Below are positions 20,979 through 30,223 of a stretch of 64,000 nucleotides of DNA, in pieces (position 1 is the stretch's first letter; every line of letters begins with the position of its first letter). The translations under genes and the position numbers were made by a program. The notes below the pieces were generated by a model. That model made no database searches and had not been told where the DNA came from. It saw nothing but the letters and a program-made list of their open reading frames with translations. This DNA comes from Paludisphaera mucosa (lineage in GTDB: Bacteria > Planctomycetota > Planctomycetia > Isosphaerales > Isosphaeraceae), in contig NZ_JARRAG010000002.1 in NCBI RefSeq assembly GCF_029589435.1, forward strand, positions 3,038,001 to 3,102,000. Direction: 5' to 3'.

Positions 20979-22850
20979 CTACCGGACGCGGAAGAGGCGG
21001 ACGGGATACAGCGAGCCTCGCGGCGATCGATACAGCTCCTTGGCCTGCGACAGCCCGAGCGACGTCCGGACTTGCTCCAGGTACGGGCCCCAGGTCTCGG
21101 GGTCGACGTGCTCGGGCGGTTCGAACGAGCCCCAGAGGATGTGCGTCACCCCGTACTGCCGCGCGACCTCCTCGATCCTCGCCGCGCTGTAGTTGCGGGG
21201 CATCAAGACCGTGGGCCGGTCGGAGGCGACGCGCATCTCCCATGGGAACCAGGTCATGACGCGCGCGTCGGGAGGGACGGCGTCCGGATGGCCCTTGATC
21301 CAGTCGCCCGCCTCGCGGAGCGCGGGCCAGTGGAGCTGATAGGGCCTGGCGAACCACGAGGCGTCGTAAGCCCACGTCGGATCGGCCCAGAGGAGCGCGA
21401 CGTAGGTCGCGGCCAACCAGATGTAGGCCCGACGGTCGACCTTCCAGCGGTCGACGCATGCCAGGACGCCCGCCGCGGCCGTCGGGATCATCACCAGGTA
21501 GGCGGGCAGGTAATACCGACCGAGCTGCGCGACCTGCGTGACGTCGGCGATGCTCTTGATCGTCGCCGCGACGAAGACGACGAAGATCGTCGCCGAGAGC
21601 CAGTCGACGTCCCTGCCCGGCTCGTCGCGACCGCCCTTCCGCAGCCGGTAGAGGTAGCCCGCCGCGACCGGCAGGCCGACGATCATCGTCGAGTAGACGG
21701 CGATGATGATCAGCGACTTGACCTTCACGCGGACGATCTCGGGCGCGTTCGCGCGAGTGTAGAACTGCTCGGGCCTCGTGTTCCCCTGCTCGTAGTGGTG
21801 CACGGTCCACGAGAAGTTGTACTCGAACAGGTTCGTGTACGAGTAGAACGGCCGCCCGTACTCGCGCATCGTCGCCAGCGCCCAGGGCGCGATCACGGAC
21901 AGGAGGAGGCCCGCCCATAGCACGATGTAAAGCGGTCGCCGACGCAACCGGACCAGCGCGTTCAACCCCGAGGCCAGCGCCAGCGCGAGCCCCGTGTTCC
22001 GCGCCAGGATGGCGAGCCCGCCGCAGACGCCGGCCGCGAGCGTCCAGCCGAGCGTCGCCCCGGTCCTCGCGCTGTTCCAGACCTCGGCGATCGTCCAGAC
22101 GGCCAGGATCGCCGTGAGCGCGACGAGGCTCTCGCGGAGCACGAAGCCCGCATAGATCGCGTGGACCGGGAGAACGGCGAGGATCGCGATCGACGCGAGC
22201 GCGACCTCAGGCCCGAACCGACGGCGGGCCAGGCCGTAGAGCGCCGGGAAGGCGAGCAGGTTGACGACGAAGCTCGTCCCTTTGGCCGCCGCGACCGTCG
22301 CGTCGAACGACGCCCCCGGCGCGACGCCGACCAGCCGATAGACCGCCGCGCGGACGTAGGCGTCGAGCGGCGTGGCCCAGTCGTCGAGGACCCCCTGATT
22401 GCTGCGGATCCGCGGATAGTCGTTGAAGAAGCTCTCGACGTAGTGCTTGACCGGCCCCTCGCCGCGGTAGACCGACGTCGCGACCTCCAGGTAATGGCTG
22501 CTGTCGCCCGGCACGAGCGGGACGTTGCCGCCGCAGATCCAGGCCGCCGCGCGGATGACGTATCCGACCCAGAAGATCGCCAGCGCCCAGCGCGCCTCGC
22601 GCCCCAGCCGGGGGGACGCGATCAGCCCGAGCGCCGCCGCGGCGGTCGCGATCGCCAGGTGCCAGCGCACGAGGACGAGCTGCGACGGCCGCCGGACGCG
22701 GGCCAGCATCGGGACCTCGTAGAACTGGTGGGCGACGAAGTCGAACGCGGGCTCGACCCAGCCGAACGACCGGTCGGCCCAGGCTCCCACGACGATCAGG
22801 GCGATCAGCCCGAACCCCGCCCCGACGCGGCGGGTCGATGAGCCGTCCAT
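20979..22850 (-). CDS. Polytopic glycosyltransferase, GT39-like (second)
   Basis: This protein of 623 residues has about eleven predicted helices. Its first large loop, LVPGDSSHYLEVATSVYRGE, looks like the acidic loop of GT39-like enzymes but has Asp-Ser in place of Asp-Glu, so the catalytic residue is less certain. A later helix reads AIYAGFVLRESLVAL. The soluble C-terminal domain includes PRNYSAARIEEVARQYGVTH. The ATG at 22850 shares its A with the stop of the upstream M28 peptidase (TGATG), and the other polytopic transferase starts 13 bp after it, so the three are likely one operon. Confidence 0.8.
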   Translation of the reverse strand: MDGSSTRRVGAGFGLIALIVVGAWADRSFGWVEPAFDFVAHQFYEVPMLARVRRPSQLVLVRWHLAIATAAAALGLIASPRLGREARWALAIFWVGYVIRAAAWICGGNVPLVPGDSSHYLEVATSVYRGEGPVKHYVESFFNDYPRIRSNQGVLDDWATPLDAYVRAAVYRLVGVAPGASFDATVAAAKGTSFVVNLLAFPALYGLARRRFGPEVALASIAILAVLPVHAIYAGFVLRESLVALTAILAVWTIAEVWNSARTGATLGWTLAAGVCGGLAILARNTGLALALASGLNALVRLRRRPLYIVLWAGLLLSVIAPWALATMREYGRPFYSYTNLFEYNFSWTVHHYEQGNTRPEQFYTRANAPEIVRVKVKSLIIIAVYSTMIVGLPVAAGYLYRLRKGGRDEPGRDVDWLSATIFVVFVAATIKSIADVTQVAQLGRYYLPAYLVMIPTAAAGVLACVDRWKVDRRAYIWLAATYVALLWADPTWAYDASWFARPYQLHWPALREAGDWIKGHPDAVPPDARVMTWFPWEMRVASDRPTVLMPRNYSAARIEEVARQYGVTHILWGSFEPPEHVDPETWGPYLEQVRTSLGLSQAKELYRSPRGSLYPVRLFRVR

Positions 22851-24547
22851 CAAGGCTTGGCCGCCTTGAGCATGGCTTCACGCCGGGCCTTGAACTCGCT
22901 GTCGGGCTTCCATTCGGGCCAGCGGTCGCCGTCGGCCACGCGGACGCCGACCTCCAGCATCAGCCGGGCGTCCTCGACGGCCCCGGTGAGGTCCCAGTCG
23001 GGTTTGATCTGGTCGCTGGGCTTGTGGTAGTCGTTCTTGGTGTACTCGTCCTGCTTCTGCTGGCCGTAGCCCGGCGCCTTGCCGATGTAGTCGCGGCCCC
23101 CCTCGGGATCGAGCGCGGGGACCCCCTTCTTGGCGAACTCGAAGTGGTCGGAGCGGTAGTACGCCCCCTTCTCGGGCTCGGCGTCGGGCTTGACGACCCG
23201 GCCTTTCGCCCCGGCCAGCTCGATCAGCAGGTCGTCGAGGTTCGACTGGCCCATGCCGATGCTGATCACGTCCTTGGTCGGGCCCCAGGCGTTGATGCCG
23301 TCGATGTTGATGTTCGCCAGCGTCTTGTCGAGAGGATAGAGCGGATGGCCCGCGTAGTACTTCGAGCCTAGTAGGCCCTTCTCCTCGGCGGTGACGAACA
23401 GGAAGAGGGTCGACCGCCTGGGCGGCGGGGCGAGTTTGGTGATGCCCTCGGCGATCTCCAGCACGGTCGCCACCCCCGAGGCGTTGTCGATCGCGCCGTT
23501 GTAGATCGGGTCGCCCTCGGCCTTGGCGTCGCGGCCGAGGTGGTCCCAGTGGGCCGTGTAGACGACGTACTGGTCCTTGAGCGCCGGGTCGGCGCCCTCG
23601 ACCTTGGCGACGAGGTTCCGCGACTGGACCTTGCGCAGGCTCGTCTTGATGGTGAACTCGGCCTTGGCGTTGAGCGGGACGGGCTGGAACGCCCGGTCGA
23701 GCGCGGCCTTCTTGAGCGCCGCGAGGTCCTGGCCGCAGGCCTGCAGCAGCTTGCCGGCCGTCTCGACGTCGACCCAGCCCTCGACCGCCGATCGGGGCGG
23801 GACGCCCTCCTGCGGGGGCTCGTCGATGCCGAAGTTCTCGCGGCTCCAGCTCCCCTGGACCACCGAGAACGGGTAGCCGGCCGGGCCTTCCTCGTGGATC
23901 AGGATCGCGGCGGCGGCGCCCTTCTCGGCGGCGATCTCGTACTTGTACGTCCAGCGCCCGTAGTACGTCATCGCCTTGCCCTTGAACATCGCCGGGTCGA
24001 GCGCGTTCGGGTCTTTTGGGTCGGGGACGGCCGGGTCGTTGACGAGCATGATCAGCGTCTTGCCCCTGAGGTCGACCCCCTTGTAGTCGTCCCAGCCGTA
24101 CTCGGGCGCGACGACGCCGTAGCCGACGAAGACGGCGTCCGAGTTCTCGACCTTCACCTCGGGGGCGAGCCGCCGCGAGACCGCGACGAAGTTCTTGGGG
24201 AACTCCAGCCCCAGCTCGCCGTTGGGCGCGTGGAACGCGCCCCGGACCTCGGTCGCCTGGAAGCCGACGAGCGGCACGGCCTGCTCATAGGTGCCGTCGG
24301 GATTGCCCGGCTTGAGCCCCATCGCCTTGAGCTGCTCGACGAGGTAGGCGGCCGTCTTCTCCTCGCCCGGCGTCCCGGGTCCGCGGCCCTCGAACTCGTC
24401 GGAGGCCAGGACGCCGATCCGCTTGAGGATCCCGTCCGGCTGGATCGCTTCCAGCGCCGGCTTCAGCCGATCGTCGGCCGCCGCGGCGACCGAAAGCCCT
24501 AGAACGACCGCCGCTATCGCGAGCGCCCCCCCGACGTGGAATCTCAT
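22850..24547 (-). CDS. Secreted M28-family zinc aminopeptidase
   Basis: This 565-residue protein has a signal peptide ([19 protein letters not shown] to VAAAADD), a PA-type insert (about residues 100-300, including [19 protein letters not shown]) and an M28 catalytic domain. Zinc ligands and catalytic residues are seen in [53 protein letters not shown] and [17 protein letters not shown]. The ATG at 24547 has GAGG at the right distance; the frame continues to 24793 but that stretch is Arg-rich and lacks a signal peptide. It probably trims exported peptides for uptake. Confidence 0.92.
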   Translation of the reverse strand: MRFHVGGALAIAAVVLGLSVAAAADDRLKPALEAIQPDGILKRIGVLASDEFEGRGPGTPGEEKTAAYLVEQLKAMGLKPGNPDGTYEQAVPLVGFQATEVRGAFHAPNGELGLEFPKNFVAVSRRLAPEVKVENSDAVFVGYGVVAPEYGWDDYKGVDLRGKTLIMLVNDPAVPDPKDPNALDPAMFKGKAMTYYGRWTYKYEIAAEKGAAAAILIHEEGPAGYPFSVVQGSWSRENFGIDEPPQEGVPPRSAVEGWVDVETAGKLLQACGQDLAALKKAALDRAFQPVPLNAKAEFTIKTSLRKVQSRNLVAKVEGADPALKDQYVVYTAHWDHLGRDAKAEGDPIYNGAIDNASGVATVLEIAEGITKLAPPPRRSTLFLFVTAEEKGLLGSKYYAGHPLYPLDKTLANINIDGINAWGPTKDVISIGMGQSNLDDLLIELAGAKGRVVKPDAEPEKGAYYRSDHFEFAKKGVPALDPEGGRDYIGKAPGYGQQKQDEYTKNDYHKPSDQIKPDWDLTGAVEDARLMLEVGVRVADGDRWPEWKPDSEFKARREAMLKAAKP

Positions 24548-24619
24548 GGACCTCGCTCCTCGCCCGAACCCCGTCCCGACCCGTCGCGGCCGCCGCCCTG
24601 GCCAGGCCGCAAAACGACC

Positions 24620-24648
24620 ATGATACGCGGCGAAGGGCCGGCTGGCGA
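24620..24648 (-). promoter_or_regulatory. Candidate promoter of the M28 peptidase operon
   Basis: On the minus strand TCGCCA (24648-24643) and TATCAT (24625-24620) are separated by 17 bp, matching the vegetative consensus at four and five of six positions. The start codon lies about 70 bp downstream. Pattern-based only. Confidence 0.4.
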
Positions 24649-24714
24649 TGCCCCGCCTTCCGCGAGATTTTCGTCGGAGAGTTGCCCGGCTTCGGCGGCC
24701 CCGTGGCTCGCGCC

Positions 24715-24825
24715 TCAGCGTTGAAAGAGCGGCAGCGACTTGGTCAGGCTCTGGAAGACGCCCCAACCCAAGGGGATCAGCACGAGGCCCCACGCGAGGG
24801 CGAGGCGGAACGGCGAGGACTTCAC
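24715..24825 (-). CDS. MFS transporter small subunit (36 residues)
   Basis: This very short gene reads, from a [23 protein letters not shown], then [14 protein letters not shown] and QR. It has a basic start, one transmembrane helix and a short polar tail. It lies 34 bp after the OFA-type MFS gene on the same strand, with AAGGAG about 10 nt before the GTG. Small single-helix proteins of this type with an L-x-W-G-x-V-x-x-P-L-x-W-G core are known beside oxalate/formate-antiporter-family transporters and are annotated as MFS small subunits. A role in stabilising the transporter is an inference from that linkage. Confidence 0.8.
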   Translation of the reverse strand: MKSSPFRLALAWGLVLIPLGWGVFQSLTKSLPLFQR

Positions 24826-24859
24826 GACTCAGGCTCCTTCGTCGAACGTCGGGACGAGG

Positions 24860-26287
24860 TCAGGCCGCCGAGGGGGCTTCGCGGTGGTGGAGGCGCTCCT
24901 CGACGGGCCGGATGAGCAGGTTGCAGGCCAGGCCGACCAGCAGGAGCGCGGCCATCAGGTACATCGTCGCGTTGTACGCCTCGGCGCGGGGGACGCCGTG
25001 CTCGATCCGGTAGGTCGAGATGTAGTTGACGAGCTGGGGGCCCAGGACCGCGGCCATCGACCAGGCGGTGATGAGGCGGCCGTGGATGGCCCCCAGGTGC
25101 ATCGTGCCGAACAGGTCGCGGAGGTAGGCGGGGGTCGTCGCGAAGCCGCCGCCGTACATGGAGATGATGAGCGCCGTCAGCAGCACGAAGAGCGGCACGC
25201 TCTGGCGGGCCTGGGCAATCGGCACCAGGGCGTACAGGACGGCTCCCAGCAGGAAGAAGACGCAGTAGATCCCCTTCCGCCCGATGTAGTCCGACGCCGA
25301 CGACCAGACGAGCCGGCCGGACATGTTCGCCAGGCTGAGCAGCCCCGCGAATCCGCCGCCCACCGCCGCCGGGACGCCGAACATGTCCTGACAGATCAGC
25401 GAGGCCTGGCCCAGGATCCCGATCCCGGCCGTGACGTTCATGCAGAGCACGACCCAGAGCAGCCAGAACTGGGGCGTCTTCCAGGCGTGGTCGAGCGAGA
25501 CGTCCGCGTGCGTGACCAGGCCCTTCGGCTTCGCGGCGGGGACGAACCCCTCGGGACGCCAGCCCGGGACGGGGACGCGAATCGTGAACGCGCCGAACAT
25601 CATCATGGCGAAGTAGGCGAGAGCCATGACGACGAACGCCTCCTGCACGCCGACCGACGCGGCCGACTTGAACGCGCCCATCAGCTCGACGCCCAGCGGA
25701 GCGCCGATGAGCGCGCCGCCGCCGAAGCCCATGATCGCCAGGCCGGTCGCCAGGCCCGGCCGGTCGGGGAACCACCTGACGAGGGTCGACACCGGCGCGA
25801 TGTAGCCTAGACCCAGTCCGACGCCCCCGAGCACGCCGTATCCCAGGTAGAGCAGCACCAAGCTGTGCAACGAGACGGCCAGGCTCGCCAGCAGCAGGCC
25901 GCCGCAGAAGCAGCAGGCCCCCGCGCAGATGGTCTTCCTCGGCCCGATCCGCTCGACCCAGCGACCGAGGAAGGCGGCCGACAGCCCGAGCATGATGAGG
26001 GCGATCGAATAGCACCAGCCCACCTGCGGGATGGTCCAGTCGCGGCCTTCGACGGAACTCGTCACGCCGACGACGCGGGTCAGCGGCACGTTGAAGACGC
26101 TGAAGCCGTAGACCTCGCCGATGCACAGGTGGACGGCCATCGCCGCGGGCGGAATCAGCCAGCGGTTGAACCCGGCCGGCGCGATCGTGCGCCGACGATC
26201 GAGGAGGCTGGGCGGCGTCGCGGGCGGGCGTTCAGATAGGGTCTCGACGAAACCCTCGGCGGCCGTCGTGGTTTCCTCGGGAGGCAT
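24860..26287 (-). CDS. OFA-family MFS transporter (oxalate/formate antiporter-like)
   Basis: This 475-residue protein has 12 predicted helices. It carries OFA-type signatures: HLCIGEVYGFSVFNVPLTR in helix 1, FLGRWVERIGPRKTICAG between helices 2 and 3, GLGLGYIAPVSTLVRWFPD, RPGLATGLAIMGFGGGALIG, and SASDYIGRKGIYCVFF in the second half. The family exchanges small carboxylates such as oxalate and formate, or takes up monocarboxylates; the substrate cannot be set from sequence. The 36-residue small subunit is downstream, which strengthens the family call. The cytoplasmic N-terminus of about 40 residues is Pro/Thr-rich. Confidence 0.9.
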   Translation of the reverse strand: MPPEETTTAAEGFVETLSERPPATPPSLLDRRRTIAPAGFNRWLIPPAAMAVHLCIGEVYGFSVFNVPLTRVVGVTSSVEGRDWTIPQVGWCYSIALIMLGLSAAFLGRWVERIGPRKTICAGACCFCGGLLLASLAVSLHSLVLLYLGYGVLGGVGLGLGYIAPVSTLVRWFPDRPGLATGLAIMGFGGGALIGAPLGVELMGAFKSAASVGVQEAFVVMALAYFAMMMFGAFTIRVPVPGWRPEGFVPAAKPKGLVTHADVSLDHAWKTPQFWLLWVVLCMNVTAGIGILGQASLICQDMFGVPAAVGGGFAGLLSLANMSGRLVWSSASDYIGRKGIYCVFFLLGAVLYALVPIAQARQSVPLFVLLTALIISMYGGGFATTPAYLRDLFGTMHLGAIHGRLITAWSMAAVLGPQLVNYISTYRIEHGVPRAEAYNATMYLMAALLLVGLACNLLIRPVEERLHHREAPSAA

Positions 26288-26348
26288 GAACCATTTCCTG
26301 GTGGGTGGGAACGACCGTCGCTCTTCGCAGGGACGTCGGGGAAATCGT

Positions 26349-26585
26349 TCAGTTCCGGCCGAGAAAAAGCCACAGGACGTTGACCCAGAGCAAGAACGCC
26401 GTGCCGAAGATCGGGATCGACGCCATGCACCCGAGGGCGCCGAGGATCGTCCAGGCGTAGGAGCCCGGGCCGTCCGCCCGCCGATAGATGCGGACGACCC
26501 AGCCGAGGCAGACCCATTGCAGGGCTCCCCATGTTACCAGCCCGGCGGCCGCGAGGATCAGGAAGAGGTATGTCGAGTAAAACAC
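26349..26585 (-). CDS. Small two- or three-helix membrane protein
   Basis: This 78-residue hydrophobic protein starts at a GTG (MFYSTYLFLILAAAGLVTWG) preceded by GGAGAAG at 4 nt. A longer version from a GTG at 26642 is possible but adds only a polar stretch. Hydrophobic segments are YLFLILAAAGLVTWGALQWV, WTILGALGCMASIPIFG and TAFLLWVNVLWLFL. It lies 64 bp after the SOUL-domain gene and 61 bp before the MFS gene, all on the minus strand. I do not recognise a family. Confidence 0.6.
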   Translation of the reverse strand: MFYSTYLFLILAAAGLVTWGALQWVCLGWVVRIYRRADGPGSYAWTILGALGCMASIPIFGTAFLLWVNVLWLFLGRN

Positions 26586-26649
26586 GGCTCTTCTCCAGCC
26601 GGAGGGACGCGAGGACGTCGCAACGACGCCTTCCGTGCGCACGGCTCGA

Positions 26650-27648
26650 TCATTTCGCCTTGTCGACAGGCCGGATCGGGATCTGGACTTCGAAGAACTG
26701 GCGATCGGCCGGGGTCATCGGGCCGTGATAGCCGAGCATTCGGGGCGCCCCCGACTCGACCCATTCGGCCTTGTGCTCGTCGAGCCAGGCCCGCAGTTTG
26801 GCGATCGACTCGCGGAAGCCCGCGTCGCCGGGCCGGCCCAGGAGTCCCAGGCTGACGACGGTCGCCGCCGGCCGATCCTCGACGGCCACCGGGCCGAATC
26901 CCTGGCCGGCTTCGCCCTGGGTCGGTTGTCGGTAGAGGAACTCCATCGAGACGTCGCCCTGGGCCTCGGCGGCCGGGGCCGCCTTGGGGTCGAAGGTCAT
27001 GACGACCGGCGCGGTCATGGCGATCTTCTTCTGGGTGATGTGCAGGAAGAGCGGCCAGAACAGCCGGCCCATGCCGTCCATGTCGACGTCCTTGGTCCGA
27101 TTCACGGCGCTCCGGTAGGCCGGGTAACGCTTGACCTCGATCGCCCCGACCTTGGTGCCGCTCGGCCAGCCTTCGGGCAGCGGGGCGTCGGCGGTGGGCT
27201 CGTCGGCCTTGGGCTTGGGCTTGGCGTCCGAGGGCTTGCGCTTCAGCGTGGTCAGGAACTGCTCGAAGCCGACCTGCTCGAACGCGTCGGGACGGTCGCC
27301 TTCGGGCCGGAAGCAGAAGACGAACGTATCGTCGTTCTCGAACTTGTAGATCCCCTTCGACGTCTTGTCCTTGGCGTCGTCGGGTCCCTCGACGATCTTC
27401 AGGTCGATGGTCTTCGACGGCTTGGCCGCGGGGTCGAGCGAGACCTCCATCGTGTAGGACCGGGACGGGGCCTTGATCTTGAGGGTCTTGCCCTCGAAGA
27501 CGTAGGTCGCGGCCTCGCCGCCGGCGGCGGTCGTGGTCCAGGTCCCTTCCAGCTTCTTGAGGTCGCCTTCGGCGTCGTCGCCGCGCGCGTTCATCGCGTT
27601 CATGACCGCTGCGGCGGCCAGCGCCGGCAGCAGGGCTCGCATACGCAT
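26650..27648 (-). CDS. Secreted TIGR03067-SOUL haem-binding fusion protein
   Basis: This 332-residue protein starts at ATG 27648, with GGAGGAG 9 nt upstream, and has a signal peptide (MRMRALLPALAAAAVMNAM). Residues 28 to about 140 match the planctomycete TIGR03067 domain: DLKKLEGTWTTTAAGGE, SKGIYKFENDDTFVFCF and late FEQFLTTLKR. A Lys/Pro-rich linker follows. The rest is a SOUL/HBP domain (GAIEVKRYPAYRSAV, FWPLFLHITQKKIAMTAPVV, FFEVQIPI), a fold that binds haem or tetrapyrroles. Haem binding in this protein is an inference, since the family lacks one invariant ligand. The domain pairing is uncommon. Confidence 0.85.
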   Translation of the reverse strand: MRMRALLPALAAAAVMNAMNARGDDAEGDLKKLEGTWTTTAAGGEAATYVFEGKTLKIKAPSRSYTMEVSLDPAAKPSKTIDLKIVEGPDDAKDKTSKGIYKFENDDTFVFCFRPEGDRPDAFEQVGFEQFLTTLKRKPSDAKPKPKADEPTADAPLPEGWPSGTKVGAIEVKRYPAYRSAVNRTKDVDMDGMGRLFWPLFLHITQKKIAMTAPVVMTFDPKAAPAAEAQGDVSMEFLYRQPTQGEAGQGFGPVAVEDRPAATVVSLGLLGRPGDAGFRESIAKLRAWLDEHKAEWVESGAPRMLGYHGPMTPADRQFFEVQIPIRPVDKAK

Positions 27649-28034
27649 CGTCGTCATCTCCTCCGCAGGGCCGGATCCCGTCGGCTGCGGTTGCGGAAGG
27701 CCCGACGAGGCGGACGCGACCGCTTCACCCCGCGCCCCTCGGTTTCGAGCCGGCGAAAGGCTCCGCGCGAGCCTCCCCGGCCACCCGACCTTGCACTGCA
27801 TGGTAAACGTTGGCAGGCCGACGTCAAAGGCCCTGGCGAGGGGCTTCGCGGCCGAGGCGAGCGAGAGTGAACGCGGTCCCGGACCTCGCGGAGATGGTTC
27901 TTCCGCGAGGATCCGAGCCCGACCGGCGTCGCCTCGGGCCGCTTGTATGTGGGGCGGCGAGGGGATTTAATCGCTCCATCCGCGAAACGGTTTCGCTCGA
28001 CGCCTCGCCTCTCCTTCCTCTCTGGGACGCCCCG
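27649..28034. other. Divergent intergenic region, SOUL fusion / GHL6 gene
   Basis: This 386-bp spacer contains no credible gene. It holds the plus-strand promoter candidate at 27943-27971 and presumably a minus-strand promoter for the SOUL-domain operon in its left half, which I could not place. Open frames crossing it are Arg/Pro-rich and random-looking. Confidence 0.5.
27943..27971 (+). promoter_or_regulatory. Candidate sigma-70-type promoter for the GHL6 glycosidase-like gene
   Basis: TTGTAT (27943-27948), a 17-bp spacer and TTTAAT (27966-27971). The -35 matches four and the -10 five of six consensus bases, and the TTTAA is a rare AT-rich patch here. The predicted start site near 27978 leaves a leader of about 57 nt before ATG 28035. 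Confidence 0.5.
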
Positions 28035-30209
28035 ATGACGACGCGTTTCCTGCGGCTCACGGCCCTGATCGGCCTCCTGGCGACGGGCGCGACGGCGCTC
28101 GGCGGCGACGAGCTTCCCTGGTATCGTCGTCTTCTGGTCGGCATGGAGGTCGGCCCGACCGGGGCCCAGTTCGGCTCGGACCCGTCCGACGTCGGCTATG
28201 CGGCCCGATTCAACGGCCGCGACGTCGTCCGCCGCTGCGTGGAGGCGGGGGCCGAGTACGTCGTGATCTGGGCCCGAGACGGCGAGTACGCCTATTACGA
28301 TTCGAAGGTCGTCGCCAAATGCCCCGGCCTGGGCGGGCGCGACGTGCTCCGCGAGACCGTCGGCGAGGCGGCGAAGCACGGCCTCCCCGTCATCGCCTAC
28401 TGCGTCGTGCAGCAAGGCGGCGCCTACCTGGCGTCGCACCCCGAGTTCGCCATGCGCGGGGCCGACGGCGCGATCATCCCGGGTCGCTTCTGCCTCAACT
28501 CGGGCTACCTCGAAACGCTCAAGGCCCTGACATCCGAGATGCTCGCCTACGGGATCGACGGCTTCCACGTCGACATGCTCGACCAGGGGTTCGGGGCCCC
28601 GTACGGCTGCTGGTGCGACGCCTGCCGCAAGCTCTTCGAGGCCGAGTACCACGTCGCCCAACCCGCCGGCGCGACCTGGGACGAGTCTTGGGACCGCATG
28701 CTCGCCTTCCGGTACGACACGAGCCGGCGGTTCATGAGGGCCCTCTACCGCCACGTCAAGGATCAGAGGCCCGCCGCGACGGTCGACTTCAACTATCACG
28801 GCAACCCGCCCTTCTCCTTCGAGGTCGGCCAGCGCCCGGTGCAGCACGGCGGCAACAGCGACTTCTTGACGGGCGAGACCGGCGTCTGGGGCTTCAGCAG
28901 CCTCGGGGTCGGCCTGAACGCCGAGTTCTACCGAGCCGCAACGCCGGGGCAGCCGTTCCAGGTCGCCATCCAGCGCGGGGTGCGGATGTACCACGACCAG
29001 ACGACCCGGCCGCTCAACGACATCCGCTGGGAGCTGGCGACGCTCCTGGCCCACGGGGCCTTCGTGACCATGGTCGACAAGACCGGATACGACGGCGGCC
29101 TCGACCCCGTCGCCTACCGCCGCATCGGCGCCGCGTTCCGCGAGGCCAAGGGCGGCCGGGCGAGCCTGGCGGGCGCCCCGATCCAGGACGTCGCGATCTA
29201 CTTCTCGTCCCGGACGCGCGACTGGTACGGCCGCGAGCAGCCCGCACGCGCCTTCCGCGCGTTCCAGGGGGCCCATCGCGCGATGGTGATGGAGCACATC
29301 CCCTGGGGCGTCGCGCTCGACGAAAACGCGACGGCCGAATCGTTGGCGAAGTTCCCCGTCGTGATCCTGCCCAACGCGGCGATCCTCTCGAAGGACGAGG
29401 TCGTCAGCCTGCAGCGCCACGTCGAATCGGGAGGCCGGCTGATCGTCACTGGTTGGAGCGGCCTGCTCGGCTGGCGCGGCGAGTCGCAGGAACGGTCGTC
29501 GCTCGAAGACCTGATCGGCGCCCGGCTCGTGCGCCGGCTCGACGGCGAGGACAACCACGTCCGTCTGCCGGCCGACGCCCCTTCGCCGCTGGGCGAGGGC
29601 ATCGAGGCCGGCTGGTCGTTCCTGGTGGAAGGCCCGGCCGCGGTCTACGAGCCGACGACGGCGACGCCGATCGGCGAGCTGCTATCGCCCCATCGTACGG
29701 TCCGTCAGAAGCAGGGCAAGGAGGGGACCGGCTGGCCGATGAGCGCGGGCGAGGTGGTCGGCCCCGCCGTCCTGCTCCACGACGTCGGCAAGGGCCGCGT
29801 CCTGACGTTCGCCGGTTCGCCCGACGCCGCGTTCGCGAGCGAGCACCCGATCGTCGAGGCCCGAAAGCTGCTCGCGAACGCGGTCCGCCTGCTCCAGCCC
29901 TCGCCCCGCGTGCGGGTTCAGGCCCCGACCTACGTCGAGTCGGTCGTGACCGACGACCCAGGCTCGCGGACGATCCGCGTCCACCTGATCGCCGCCGTGC
30001 CGAGCCCGACGACGACGCCGGGCTCGAACCGGCCCTACGTCATCCCCGGCCTGATCGAAGACGCGCCCACGTTCCGGGCCCGGATCAGCCTGGCGACGCC
30101 CCCCTTGAAAGCCCGCGTCGCGAACCCGACCTCGGTGGTGACGTTCGACGCGACGGGCGTCTCCGCCCTCGTCGACGACGTCCACGACGTCGTCATCATC
30201 GAATATTGA
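28035..30209 (+). CDS. Secreted glycoside-hydrolase-like protein (GHL6 + GH42M trimerisation domains)
   Basis: This 724-residue protein has a signal peptide (MTTRFLRLTALIGLLATGAT) and a TIM-barrel-like region resembling hypothetical glycosyl hydrolase 6 / alpha-fucosidase-like proteins (VEAGAEYVVIWARDGEYAYY, AAKHGLPVIAYCVVQQGG, MLAYGIDGFHVDMLDQGF, followed by CWCDACRKLFEAEY). A GH42-type trimerisation domain follows (VAIYFSSRTRDWYGREQPAR, AKFPVVILPNAAILSKDEVV, HVESGGRLIVTG). It probably cleaves, or descends from enzymes cleaving, a plant or algal oligosaccharide. Substrate and catalytic residues are not assigned. A secreted esterase-like gene follows 14 bp downstream. Confidence 0.85.
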   Translation: MTTRFLRLTALIGLLATGATALGGDELPWYRRLLVGMEVGPTGAQFGSDPSDVGYAARFNGRDVVRRCVEAGAEYVVIWARDGEYAYYDSKVVAKCPGLGGRDVLRETVGEAAKHGLPVIAYCVVQQGGAYLASHPEFAMRGADGAIIPGRFCLNSGYLETLKALTSEMLAYGIDGFHVDMLDQGFGAPYGCWCDACRKLFEAEYHVAQPAGATWDESWDRMLAFRYDTSRRFMRALYRHVKDQRPAATVDFNYHGNPPFSFEVGQRPVQHGGNSDFLTGETGVWGFSSLGVGLNAEFYRAATPGQPFQVAIQRGVRMYHDQTTRPLNDIRWELATLLAHGAFVTMVDKTGYDGGLDPVAYRRIGAAFREAKGGRASLAGAPIQDVAIYFSSRTRDWYGREQPARAFRAFQGAHRAMVMEHIPWGVALDENATAESLAKFPVVILPNAAILSKDEVVSLQRHVESGGRLIVTGWSGLLGWRGESQERSSLEDLIGARLVRRLDGEDNHVRLPADAPSPLGEGIEAGWSFLVEGPAAVYEPTTATPIGELLSPHRTVRQKQGKEGTGWPMSAGEVVGPAVLLHDVGKGRVLTFAGSPDAAFASEHPIVEARKLLANAVRLLQPSPRVRVQAPTYVESVVTDDPGSRTIRVHLIAAVPSPTTTPGSNRPYVIPGLIEDAPTFRARISLATPPLKARVANPTSVVTFDATGVSALVDDVHDVVIIEY

Positions 30210-30223
30210 GAGGGCCTTCCACG

